A stretch of DNA of 12,761 nucleotides from the NCBI GenBank assembly GCA_938010625.1, contig CALLVJ010000194.1, positions 1-12,761 of the forward strand, in the 5' to 3' direction. This document shows, piece by piece, positions 1 to 7,937 of the stretch (positions within the stretch are counted from its first letter, which is position 1; each line of letters begins with the position of its first letter). The position numbers and the translations under genes were made by a program. The notes beneath the pieces were generated by a model. The model searched no databases and had not been told where the DNA came from. It was given only the letters and a program-made list of their open reading frames with translations. Source of the stretch: an uncultured Stomatobaculum sp. Lineage in GTDB: Bacteria > Bacillota > Clostridia > Lachnospirales > Lachnospiraceae.

Positions 1-1251
1 AAGAAGGATGGAAATTGTTGCGTATCTTGTGGCTCATCTACAGATTTGCGTATGGTTCCCAGCAATTCAATAGACTATATTTTCGTTGATCCTCCTTTTG
101 GTGACAACTTGATTTATTCTGAATTGAGTTTCATTTGGGATGCATGGTTGAAACTTGTCACAAATAATGAAAAAGAAGCAATAATTTGCAGAGCACAAAA
201 AAAGGCGTTGTCTGATTATCAAGACCTTTTTGAAAGATGCTTTAGAGAATTTTACAGATGTCTCAAACCAAATCGATGGATAACAATAGAGTTTCATAAT
301 AGCAAGAATACAGTATGGATGGCAATTAACGAAGCAATTCAGAAGGCGGGATTTGTTGTTTCTTATGTAAAGACTCTCGACAAAGGGCAGGGCAGCTATA
401 ATCAGCAGACGGCAAATGGAGCAGTAAAACAAGACTTGGCAATTTCTGCTTATAAACCCAAAGAGGAATTTGAACGCAAGTTCTTGGAACAAGCAGGAAG
501 CGAAGAAACGGCTTGGTTTTTTGTTGGTCAATACTTGGATAATTTGCCTGTGGTTAGCATCGAAAATGGCAAAATACAAATGATTGCGGAAAGACAAGCC
601 TATTTACTGTTTGATCGTATGGTAGCATACCATATTATGAGGGGTATTCCTGTGCCGCTGGACGCTACCGACTTTTACCGTGGTTTGGACGAGAAGTTCC
701 TGAAACGCGATAATATGTATTTCCTGCCGGATCAGGTCAATGAGTATGATACTGCCCGTATTACGACTGAAGTGGAGAATATCCAGTTCGAGTTGTTTAT
801 TACAAATGAGAAGTCTGCTATTTCCTGGCTGTATCAGCAGCTGGATGAGCAGTTCTGCGGCCCGCAGACCTATGCAGAGCTTCAGCCGAAGTTCATGCAG
901 GAAGTTAAGGCGGTTGATAAGTATGAGCAGATGCCGGAGCTTGCTACCATTTTGGAAGAGAACTTCCTGCAAGACGAGAAAGGCCGTTGGTACATCCCGG
1001 ATGTGACCAAAGAAGGCGATTTGGTCAAGCTGCGCGAGAAGAACTTGTGGAAGGAATTTGAAGGCTATATGAACAGCAAAGGCAAACTGAAGCTGTTCCG
1101 CTCGGAGGCCATCCGTGTGGGCTTCTCTCGCCTTTGGAAAGAAAAGAACTATAAAGCCATCGTTAATATCGCAGAACGTCTGCCAGAGCAGACCATTCAA
1201 GAGGATTCCAACCTGTTGATGTACTATGATATCAGCCATGGGAGAGTGTAA
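1..1251 (+). CDS. pglXI: BREX type III adenine-specific DNA methyltransferase PglXI (5' end outside window)
   Basis: The frame is open from the first base, so the gene begins left of the window; about 416 C-terminal residues are present. Motif IV of amino-DNA methyltransferases, DPPF, is at nt 88-99, inside a stretch (GSSTDL, then YIFVDPPFGDN, then YSELSFIWDAWL) characteristic of the large COG1743/DUF1156-type adenine methylases. The rest is the long C-terminal region, ending naturally in LLMYYDISHGRV. In BREX this enzyme is thought to methylate adenines in host DNA so that self is told from phage; this is family knowledge, not visible here. The identification as PglXI rather than another methylase rests on brxHII, pglZ and brxA following in type III order. 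The TTG at 46 is not a credible start because it lies only 14 codons before the catalytic motif. GC rises inside the gene near nt 600. Confidence 0.88.
   Translation, partial: KKDGNCCVSCGSSTDLRMVPSNSIDYIFVDPPFGDNLIYSELSFIWDAWLKLVTNNEKEAIICRAQKKALSDYQDLFERCFREFYRCLKPNRWITIEFHNSKNTVWMAINEAIQKAGFVVSYVKTLDKGQGSYNQQTANGAVKQDLAISAYKPKEEFERKFLEQAGSEETAWFFVGQYLDNLPVVSIENGKIQMIAERQAYLLFDRMVAYHIMRGIPVPLDATDFYRGLDEKFLKRDNMYFLPDQVNEYDTARITTEVENIQFELFITNEKSAISWLYQQLDEQFCGPQTYAELQPKFMQEVKAVDKYEQMPELATILEENFLQDEKGRWYIPDVTKEGDLVKLREKNLWKEFEGYMNSKGKLKLFRSEAIRVGFSRLWKEKNYKAIVNIAERLPEQTIQEDSNLLMYYDISHGRV
1240..1246 (+). promoter_or_regulatory. Ribosome binding site deciding the kwaA start
   Basis: GGGAGAG lies 6 nt before the ATG at 1253 and inside the last codons of pglXI. 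It favours 1253 over the in-frame ATG at 1226, which has no such site and would add nine residues. Translation of kwaA is therefore probably coupled to pglXI. Confidence 0.6.
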
Positions 1252-1252
1252 G

Positions 1253-1780
1253 ATGCCTAATTTTTTGCAAAAATGGCTGTATAATTTGTCCGCTGGTGCG
1301 CCTTTACTGCTGGTGTTTGCAATAGTGTGGTATTGCGAAAAGAGGATGTGGATTGTATCTGCGGTTTGCGTTGGTCTGGCTATTTTGCTGCTGGTGTTAA
1401 TGTTGGTTGCGTTTTCTTATGGAAAGCGCAACCTTCCACCAATAATGATAACTGTCACGGATGTATCACCAAATGATGCTTGGATTGTAGCATATATTAT
1501 TTCCTATATTCTGCCGTTTGCAAGTATGGCCTTGGACGATTATAATTTGCTGCTATTGTTTTTCATTTCTGCGGCCATTGTTCTTGTAGCACCTTTTGTG
1601 AATTCTGCAGTGCCAAATCCGCTTTTGACTTTAATCAGATATCATTTTTATCAGATAACTGCTGAAAATGGCGTATCCGGTTATGTGCTAATTAGCAAAC
1701 GGAAAATAAGAAGTGCTAAAGATGTAAAACGAGTTAATCGAGTATTTGAATTTTTACTTGAGGATGTGGAGGGGATGTAA
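1253..1780 (+). CDS. kwaA: Kiwa anti-phage protein KwaA, membrane subunit
   Basis: This 175-residue protein has four hydrophobic segments at roughly residues 10-27, 32-55, 76-93 and 98-118, followed by a soluble C-terminal part. The C-terminal signature (NPLL at 122-125, YHFY at 130-133, then ENG and YVLISKRKIR at 144-153, and a final VNRVFEFLLE) is what I recognise from KwaA, the membrane component of the two-gene Kiwa defence system. In Kiwa, KwaA is the membrane sensor and works with KwaB. The start at 1253 follows the pglXI stop by one base. The stop shares one base with the kwaB start (TAATG), so the two are translationally coupled. The DUF4868 protein next to it strongly supports the call, since a four-helix protein alone would be ambiguous. 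The coding sequence is AT-rich compared with the end of pglXI and with brxHII. Confidence 0.82.
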   Translation: MPNFLQKWLYNLSAGAPLLLVFAIVWYCEKRMWIVSAVCVGLAILLLVLMLVAFSYGKRNLPPIMITVTDVSPNDAWIVAYIISYILPFASMALDDYNLLLLFFISAAIVLVAPFVNSAVPNPLLTLIRYHFYQITAENGVSGYVLISKRKIRSAKDVKRVNRVFEFLLEDVEGM

Positions 1781-2670
1781 TGTTCGACAGTAGTTCTATA
1801 TTGGTGATTTGTGCTGATGGTAATGACAGTATCATGAGAATTGAAATTGATGCTAAGACACAGAAATCTATTTGTGAAACCTTTGCTGAGTCAGTTCAAA
1901 GCCTGACTTCTGAAAAGGAAAAGGTAGAATTTGATGGACGGTACAAACCTGAACAGGATGAAATTCTACATATTAGCAATTTTCAGCTCAAAGATGATAT
2001 AAAAGACGCTGTCAGAAATCCTATTGGCGTTACAGCATACGAGAAAACCAATGGAGAATACCCGGCTATTAAGGCTGTATTCGTTGGAGAAAAGGTTGAT
2101 GAAGGTGATACAGAAAAATTTTCTGTTGCCTTTCAGCGATTCCGTAAGGAACAGTATATTTCTACGAGCAATTTTAATTTGTTTTGGTCAAACAATACTT
2201 TTCGGCATGAAAAATCCTATGGAATCAGTATTTCAGATTCGATAGACTGCTTTTATGCTCCTGATGAAGAATTACAATTTACATCATTTTATTACGCAAG
2301 ACAAGTTTTCGATTTGAGTGGTTACTATCGCTCGGCAACAACACAGGAAGTGGCATCGTTTACATCTAATGAAAGTCTTTGCTTTGAAAATGCGCAGGAT
2401 TTTGAAAATTTGGCCAACTCGTCGATACGTAGAAAAATTGCTGCAATTAATGATTCTGAAGTTCTGAAAAAATATCAGGCCATAGATATAAAAAGACTGG
2501 CTCAGAAGGCCGGAATCTCAATTACTGTGAAAAACAAGCAAATCGTCATTCCGAATGATAAAGAACAAATCAAGGTGATCCTTGGATTCCTTGATGAAGA
2601 AGCTTATAGGGGACCTTTTTCACAGATTACATACTTAGCAAATTCAAAGAGAAAGGTTCCTAACCGATAA
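1780..2670 (+). CDS. kwaB: Kiwa anti-phage protein KwaB (DUF4868)
   Basis: This 296-residue protein is of typical length for DUF4868. The pattern I recognise is the C-terminal end, with YRGPF at 276-280 and a closing LANSKRKV around 286-293, preceded by an alternating helix/strand region containing KKYQAIDIKRLAQ (230-242). A central aromatic segment, YYARQVFDLSGYY at 171-183, also fits. KwaB is the soluble effector partner of KwaA; published work describes it as acting on phage DNA at the membrane complex, which cannot be judged here. The ATG overlaps the kwaA stop and is preceded by GGAGGGG at 1768-1774 with 5-nt spacing. It is followed after 36 nt by brxHII. No frameshift or internal stop is seen, so the Kiwa pair looks intact. 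Confidence 0.85.
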   Translation: MFDSSSILVICADGNDSIMRIEIDAKTQKSICETFAESVQSLTSEKEKVEFDGRYKPEQDEILHISNFQLKDDIKDAVRNPIGVTAYEKTNGEYPAIKAVFVGEKVDEGDTEKFSVAFQRFRKEQYISTSNFNLFWSNNTFRHEKSYGISISDSIDCFYAPDEELQFTSFYYARQVFDLSGYYRSATTQEVASFTSNESLCFENAQDFENLANSSIRRKIAAINDSEVLKKYQAIDIKRLAQKAGISITVKNKQIVIPNDKEQIKVILGFLDEEAYRGPFSQITYLANSKRKVPNR

Positions 2671-2706
2671 ATAGGTGGAGTATTTATCTGTGATTAAGGA
2701 GAGAAA

Positions 2707-5379
2707 ATGTACAGTATTGGTGATTTCGTTTTTGATACAATAGAAAAGGCAAATGTGCAGGTTTTGGAGAAGATCGAAGCATGGGGCTATGTTTCCTATA
2801 AGGTTTTCAATCCGACAACCGGTCGGGTGTATAAGGCAAATGAGGAACAGCTTAGCTCATCGGGCAGTACGATGCAGTACGATGAAAATTACCTTCGCTA
2901 TGTTACGCTACTCTCAAAAATCAAGAACGAAACTGCCGGAGGCTTCCTTTCTTCTCTTGCAAGTGGGATTATTCCGTTGCCGCACCAGCTCCATGTGTTG
3001 AACCGCGCAATGGAGACCAACAACATTCGATATATTCTGGCGGATGAAGTTGGCCTTGGTAAGACGATTGAAGCTGGGATGATCATCCGAGAATTGAAGA
3101 GCCGTGGTCTTGTCAGTAGGATTCTCGTGGTTTGCCCGACTGGTTTGGTGACTCAGTGGGCAAGCGAGATGCAGGAAAAGTTCCATGAGAAATTTCAAGT
3201 GATTTTGCCGTCCGATTATGATACGATTCGCCGCCTGACGGATAATGATGATGTGTATGGTCAGTTTGAACAGGTGATTTCTCCGATGGATTCCATCAAG
3301 CCGATTGAAAAACACGCCGGTTGGAGTGAGGAAAAGGTTGAAAAGTACAACGAGGAACGAATCTATTCCATCATCAACAGTGGATGGGATCTGATCATCA
3401 TAGATGAGGCACATCGTGTGGCAGGCTCCTCCGGCGAAGTGGCTCGCTACAAACTGGGAAATTTACTGGCACAGGCAAGTCCATATCTGCTTCTGTTGTC
3501 AGCAACACCGCATAATGGCAAAACTGAGCCGTTTTTGCGACTGATTCGTTTGCTGGATGCAGACGCTTTCCCGAATGCCAAGTCTATTGTCCGAGAACAG
3601 GTTGCGCCATTCCTGATTCGCACGGAAAAGCGCGAGGCCATTGACAATAATGGTAATCTGCTATTCAAGAACCGTATCACGCATCTTGTGACGATTTCAT
3701 GGGACGAACGCAATAATTTGCAGCGGGAACTGTATGAGATGGTCAGCTCCTATGTCGCAAAGACCTATAACAAAGCACTGCGCAATCGCAAGAAAAATAT
3801 GTGCCTGATCTTCCTGTTGATTATCATGCAGCGCATGGTGACGAGCAGTACTGCGGCCATTCGACAGAGCCTGGAGCGCAGATTAAATGTTCTGTTGGAG
3901 CAGCGTACCTGTGTTGGTAATTTGAGGGAAGAGGATTTGGACGAACTGAACATCGAGGATGGTGTTGAGGATGCTCTGGAAGCGATTTCTCTGGATATGG
4001 AGCTGGAAATCGAAGAGCTGAAGCTGATTATCTCTCTTGCAAAACAAGCACAGTTCCAGAATCAGGATGCAAAAGTAGAGCCGCTGTTGAATGAGATTGA
4101 TGCTATTCTGAGTGAGGATCGTACACAGAAGATTATTATTTTCACAGAATTTGTTGCTACGCAGACTTATTTGCAGGAGCTGCTTGTGAATAGAGGCTAT
4201 ACGGTAACGATTCTAAACGGCGGCATGAGCATTGACGAGCGAAATACTGCCATGCAGGAGTTTAAGACCAGTACCAGTATTTTTATTTCGACAGATGCTG
4301 GTGGCGAAGGCCTGAACTTGCAGTTTGCCAATATTATTATCAACTATGACCTTCCGTGGAACCCAATGAAGATTGAGCAGCGGTGTGGTCGTGTTGATCG
4401 TATTGGTCAGCAGCGAGATGTACATATTTATAACTTCATTGTAGGCGAAACAGTAGAAAATCGTGTTCGTGAAGTGTTGGAAGAAAAATTGTCCGTTATT
4501 CTGAAAGAGATGGGCGTTGATAAGTATTCCGATGTTCTGGACAGCGAAGTGGCAGAATGTGACTTTACGGATGTGTATATGCGCTCTATTGGTCATGCTT
4601 CACAGGTAGAGAAGAATCTGTACCCAGTTGAGGCAGAGATGAAGCAGCAGCTTACGAATGCGCAGAAATATAAAGATGTGATCCGAGAAGAGAAAGACTT
4701 GACAAAACTTGTAGGAACAGAGTCGAATTTTGATGTAGACAGTGCGCTCCGCACAATGCTGACCTATTATGAATGCTGGCAGGGGCATGACCCGCGTTTG
4801 ATTGACCGCATCAGCATTGCAGATGAAGAAATTACACAGCATTTGAAGACGGAGTTAGTGCAGGATCGGACGGCACCGCTTATGTCCATTCAGATTGATA
4901 ACTTTCCCAATGAGGAAGGCTATTTTATGCTTTGGGAGCTGTCTATCTCTGAAAAAGAGAGCGGAAAGCGAATTTTGCCGATATTCGTCAACAGCGCAAT
5001 GGTATTGCGACCGATGGCAGGAAAACGTATTATGGATGTTTTCCTCGATGGAAGCAGCAAGCTTAGGGTTTCATCTGCGCCGAATGTGGATACGGAAATT
5101 TATTCTAAGCTTGAAAAAAGCTGTATGGATTTTGCCTATGACACATTTGTCGAATTAAAAGAGAAGCAGATGCAGCAGAATGAGGAAAGTTTCAAGAAAT
5201 ATATGTATGCTTTGGAGCTGAGGCAAGAGGCTGCGGAACATATTGGAATTGAAAATATCCGCAGGAGTCGCCTGCAAAAGCTGCAAAAAGAAAAGGCCAA
5301 CATTGAAGCACAGCACAGGAAAGGCTCACAGGTATATCCGGATTTTAGGTTAATCATGATGGCAAGATTGGAGGCGTAA
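2707..5379 (+). CDS. brxHII: BREX type III SNF2-family DEAD/DEAH helicase BrxHII
   Basis: This 890-residue superfamily 2 helicase/translocase has both RecA lobes. Lobe 1 carries the Walker A motif DEVGLGKT (113-120, Lys119), Walker B DEAH (233-236) and motif III SATPHNGK (265-272). Lobe 2 carries IIFTEF (about 478-483), the STDAGGEGLNLQ block (T529 to N537) and the arginine-finger motif RCGRVDRIGQ (559-568). The style (DLPWNPMKIEQR before motif VI) is of the HepA/RapA branch of SNF2 ATPases, which translocate on duplex DNA. A basic, helical C-terminal tail follows. In BREX III the helicase sits between the methylase and PglZ; here the Kiwa genes separate it from the methylase. AAGGAGAG at 2696-2703 decides the start, and pglZ begins 3 nt after its stop. 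All catalytic motifs are present, so the enzyme should be active. Confidence 0.92.
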   Translation: MYSIGDFVFDTIEKANVQVLEKIEAWGYVSYKVFNPTTGRVYKANEEQLSSSGSTMQYDENYLRYVTLLSKIKNETAGGFLSSLASGIIPLPHQLHVLNRAMETNNIRYILADEVGLGKTIEAGMIIRELKSRGLVSRILVVCPTGLVTQWASEMQEKFHEKFQVILPSDYDTIRRLTDNDDVYGQFEQVISPMDSIKPIEKHAGWSEEKVEKYNEERIYSIINSGWDLIIIDEAHRVAGSSGEVARYKLGNLLAQASPYLLLLSATPHNGKTEPFLRLIRLLDADAFPNAKSIVREQVAPFLIRTEKREAIDNNGNLLFKNRITHLVTISWDERNNLQRELYEMVSSYVAKTYNKALRNRKKNMCLIFLLIIMQRMVTSSTAAIRQSLERRLNVLLEQRTCVGNLREEDLDELNIEDGVEDALEAISLDMELEIEELKLIISLAKQAQFQNQDAKVEPLLNEIDAILSEDRTQKIIIFTEFVATQTYLQELLVNRGYTVTILNGGMSIDERNTAMQEFKTSTSIFISTDAGGEGLNLQFANIIINYDLPWNPMKIEQRCGRVDRIGQQRDVHIYNFIVGETVENRVREVLEEKLSVILKEMGVDKYSDVLDSEVAECDFTDVYMRSIGHASQVEKNLYPVEAEMKQQLTNAQKYKDVIREEKDLTKLVGTESNFDVDSALRTMLTYYECWQGHDPRLIDRISIADEEITQHLKTELVQDRTAPLMSIQIDNFPNEEGYFMLWELSISEKESGKRILPIFVNSAMVLRPMAGKRIMDVFLDGSSKLRVSSAPNVDTEIYSKLEKSCMDFAYDTFVELKEKQMQQNEESFKKYMYALELRQEAAEHIGIENIRRSRLQKLQKEKANIEAQHRKGSQVYPDFRLIMMARLEA

Positions 5380-5382
5380 CCG

Positions 5383-6843
5383 ATGTTTGTAGACTATGTG
5401 TTTGAAAAAACAGCTGCACAGTATACGGAAAAAATGATGCTCGTTGATGTAGATCATCTGGAAGAAAAAGCGCATTATAGTGCGGTGTTTCAGGCACATG
5501 GCTTCAGGATTGTTGCGTATACTGATGATTTGAACTTCCGGGTTAATGATACCAGCTTTCTAAATGGAGAGGAAAAGCTTATTATTCTTGTGCAGCCGGG
5601 GGTTTATGTTCCGTATGATATCCGGAAGAAATGCCGGGAGGAAGAAATTTCGTTCGAGTCATTATTCCCAAAGTTGAATAGCGCAGTTCTGCGAGAAAGC
5701 AAAAATCTTGATTTGGAACTGCTTACGCTGGCATATCAGACCGATTTCGAGGAATACCATGAGCGGAAACAGACGGAAAGCTTTCTTCGCCTCAAAATGT
5801 ATGCTCAGAAAAATGTTGAGCTATATTTGAAAGATTTATACGAATGTGCGTTGAACCAAGCAAATAGTGTTGAAGATTATAAGGCTTGGTTTGATCTTGC
5901 GGAGAAAAAAGCAAAGATTGATGTAACCGCAGTAGAACACAATGTTGACATTGATACATCGGAATTGAATCGGGCGTTCTGCGCCTATGCGATGAAAAAT
6001 TTTGGAAAGCTGTCTTCGGAAATTAACCCGGAATCACCGGTCATGGTAAGCGGTGTCATGGATTATATCCATGACCATAGTGAAAAGACTGCAATTATCG
6101 TAATGGATGGTATGTCAGAATTTGACTGGATGATATTGAAAAGATCGTTTGTAGGAATTTTTTATCGCCAAAGTGCTGCCTTTTCCATGATTCCATCTAC
6201 AACATCTATTTCTCGCCAATGCCTACTGAGTGGAAAATATCCCAGTCAGCTGGTTGAACCGTGGAGGCAAAGTAAAGAGAAGAATGAATTTTACGAATTC
6301 GCAAGAAAATATGGGTATAAGGACAATCAGATAGGCTACGAACGAGGGTATGATGCGAGCTTTTCGGCGTTCGTAAAGTGTGGGGCTGTCATCATTCTTG
6401 ATATTGATGAATTGGTTCATGCCCAATATCAGGGACGTATTGGAATGTTGAATGATGATACGGTGCTGATGAAACAGAATAAGCTTGCTGAGCTGACAAA
6501 AAGCTTGTTGCAGGATGGTTTTGATGTCTATATTACAGCAGATCATGGAAATACACCTTGTACAGGAATGGGACGATTGACCGGCTCTGGCGTTGAAGTC
6601 GAAACAAGAAGCCACAAAATGGTGGTATTAAAGGATTTTGCTAATAAAGACAGTTTGATAGAACGATTTGATCTTTTAGAATATCCGAAATACTATTTGC
6701 CCAAGGATTATGACTATCTAATCTGCAATGTGGGGGATTCTTTGGATATCAAAGGTGAAAATGTAATGACGCATGGTGGGATTTCGCTTGACGAAGTGGT
6801 GGTTCCGTTCATAATCGCGAGGACGGAGGATTATCATGGCTAA
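5383..6843 (+). CDS. pglZ: BREX alkaline-phosphatase-superfamily protein PglZ
   Basis: The protein has 486 residues. The first 235 or so have no motif I know; the PglZ domain follows. It contains IIVMDGMSEFDW (first metal-binding Asp242), the nucleophile region PSTTSIS (Thr273/Thr274), ITADHGN (Asp387, His388), SHKM (His411) and MTHGG (His464), which matches the metal ligands of the alkaline phosphatase fold. PglZ is the most constant BREX component and its domain is thought to be a metal-dependent phosphoesterase. The protein ends about 20 residues after the last ligand, so it lacks the long C-terminal extension of larger PglZ proteins from type I and II systems. The start follows GGAGG at 5370-5374. 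The last 8 nt overlap brxA, so the two are probably translationally coupled. Confidence 0.92.
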   Translation: MFVDYVFEKTAAQYTEKMMLVDVDHLEEKAHYSAVFQAHGFRIVAYTDDLNFRVNDTSFLNGEEKLIILVQPGVYVPYDIRKKCREEEISFESLFPKLNSAVLRESKNLDLELLTLAYQTDFEEYHERKQTESFLRLKMYAQKNVELYLKDLYECALNQANSVEDYKAWFDLAEKKAKIDVTAVEHNVDIDTSELNRAFCAYAMKNFGKLSSEINPESPVMVSGVMDYIHDHSEKTAIIVMDGMSEFDWMILKRSFVGIFYRQSAAFSMIPSTTSISRQCLLSGKYPSQLVEPWRQSKEKNEFYEFARKYGYKDNQIGYERGYDASFSAFVKCGAVIILDIDELVHAQYQGRIGMLNDDTVLMKQNKLAELTKSLLQDGFDVYITADHGNTPCTGMGRLTGSGVEVETRSHKMVVLKDFANKDSLIERFDLLEYPKYYLPKDYDYLICNVGDSLDIKGENVMTHGGISLDEVVVPFIIARTEDYHG

Positions 6844-7540
6844 AATGGTTGGTTTGTCAAGAAAACTGAAATTGCCTTGGCTGAAATATACGGTTGACTT
6901 AGTGGCGGAAGGAACATCGGAATCGGAGATTAAAGATAAGCTCAATGAGTATTTGAGCTATGAGATTGAAAGCCCAACAGTTCTTCGTAAGACCAAAGAG
7001 ATTTTGATGAACATCTGGGTTTACGATAATCCTTACAGCTCCTGCTTAAAAAGCGAGGCAGTACAGCTGATAGAAAAATATCCGGAGTATGCGGTGAGTA
7101 TCAACTGGTGCATGATGTTGGCCGCATATCCAGTGTTTCTTGATATGTGCAAACTGATTGGGAAAATGTCGGAATTTCAGGATGAAATAACGCTTGCCCA
7201 GTTAAAACAAAAGCTATTTGATGAGTGGGGAGAAAGAACAACCTTATATCATTCGATTGATAAATTGATTTCAACACTGAAGGAATTCGATGTGCTAAGC
7301 TGTGAAAAACCGGGAAAGTATCACATCAACAGGATGGCAGTAAATAATGAACAAGTCAGTGCATTTATGGCATATGCAGTGATGAATATTGATGACAGTG
7401 GATACTACTCTTTTCAAGAATTGAATGATTCAGTATATCTGTTTCCCTTTGAATATCATGTTGAAAAGGAAACTATTGTTTCAGATGACAGATTTTCAAT
7501 CAGTACATTTGGTGGTGAGATTTCGATATCTTTAACTTGA
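6836..7540 (+). CDS. brxA: BREX protein BrxA (DUF1819)
   Basis: This 234-residue, mostly helical protein fits the DUF1819/BrxA family. Recognisable features are EILMNIWV near residue 56, the aromatic and hydrophobic stretch WCMMLAAYPVFLDMCKLIG (about 91-109), LAQLKQKL and WGERTTLYHSIDKLI (about 130-144), and a C-terminal strand-rich end. BrxA proteins adopt a NusB-like fold and bind DNA in characterised type I systems; that is family knowledge. Despite old annotations as an inner membrane protein, I see no convincing membrane helix. GGAGGA at 6825-6830 lies 5 nt before the ATG, inside pglZ. As the last gene of the expected type III order it marks the right end of the BREX core, although the transcription unit seems to continue. 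Confidence 0.88.
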   Translation: MAKMVGLSRKLKLPWLKYTVDLVAEGTSESEIKDKLNEYLSYEIESPTVLRKTKEILMNIWVYDNPYSSCLKSEAVQLIEKYPEYAVSINWCMMLAAYPVFLDMCKLIGKMSEFQDEITLAQLKQKLFDEWGERTTLYHSIDKLISTLKEFDVLSCEKPGKYHINRMAVNNEQVSAFMAYAVMNIDDSGYYSFQELNDSVYLFPFEYHVEKETIVSDDRFSISTFGGEISISLT

Positions 7541-7555
7541 AATGAAATATCCGGG

Positions 7556-7563
7556 AAAGGAGA
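7556..7563 (+). promoter_or_regulatory. Ribosome binding site deciding the start of the small gene after brxA
   Basis: AAAGGAGA lies 5 nt before the ATG at 7569. It rules out the in-frame ATG at 7542, which directly abuts the brxA stop and lacks a proper site. Confidence 0.65.
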
Positions 7564-7568
7564 TTTTT

Positions 7569-7907
7569 ATGGCTAATAATCGAAAGAAAGCCTCTATGTC
7601 ACAGGTGCTGACAGATATAAAGCCTTACATAACGAAAAAATTCATGGTGGCACCATGTATTAAGGAGCAAGATATTCAAGCTATCTGTCAAATCCTCCTG
7701 CCCAGATACAAGAATGTGCAGCTCATGCAGGGACTGACTAACAACAAGCCGGATTTCAGAATTCAGGTGAAAGGTCTGTTCGGGACAGAAGAGAAACGGT
7801 TTGAAGTGGTTGTTGATGACAAGAAAAGACCAACAACCAAGAAGAAATCTGACCTGAGCTGGATTGATCGGCTGGAAGAAGTAGATGCTGCATTAGATGA
7901 TTTTTGA
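7569..7907 (+). CDS. Small basic protein of unknown function downstream of brxA
   Basis: This 112-residue protein is not one I can name. It begins with a lysine-rich segment, then a helical region (SQVLTDIKPYITKKF, then EQDIQAICQILL), a strand-like middle (NVQLMQGL, DFRIQVKGLFG, KRFEVVVDD), a basic patch KKRPTTKKK and an acidic helical tail ending in DAALDDF. The basic patch would suit nucleic-acid contact, but no known DNA-binding motif is visible. It starts 28 nt after brxA with its own ribosome site, and no hairpin lies between, so it should be on the BREX transcript. That position makes it either a BREX accessory or the first of the island cargo genes that follow. It does not match any BREX core protein I know. 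Confidence 0.6.
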   Translation: MANNRKKASMSQVLTDIKPYITKKFMVAPCIKEQDIQAICQILLPRYKNVQLMQGLTNNKPDFRIQVKGLFGTEEKRFEVVVDDKKRPTTKKKSDLSWIDRLEEVDAALDDF

Positions 7908-7937
7908 TGGCGAGCAGTATGGAGGAGATGCGGCTAA

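Noticed and set aside
604..1239. Long minus-strand open frame opposite pglXI
   Set aside because: It mirrors the codons of a well-supported plus-strand gene, has no ribosome site and no recognisable domain.
46..1251. A methylase gene starting at TTG 46
   Set aside because: The frame is open to the left edge and the DPPF motif would lie only 14 codons from that start; the gene is a 5'-partial gene.
6223..6615. Minus-strand open frame opposite pglZ
   Set aside because: It is a shadow of the PglZ catalytic region and has no family resemblance.
1..7540. DISARM or another methylase-helicase defence system
   Set aside because: DISARM also has an SNF2-type helicase and methylase, but the PglZ domain and DUF1819 protein are BREX hallmarks and no DUF1998 or PLD protein is present.
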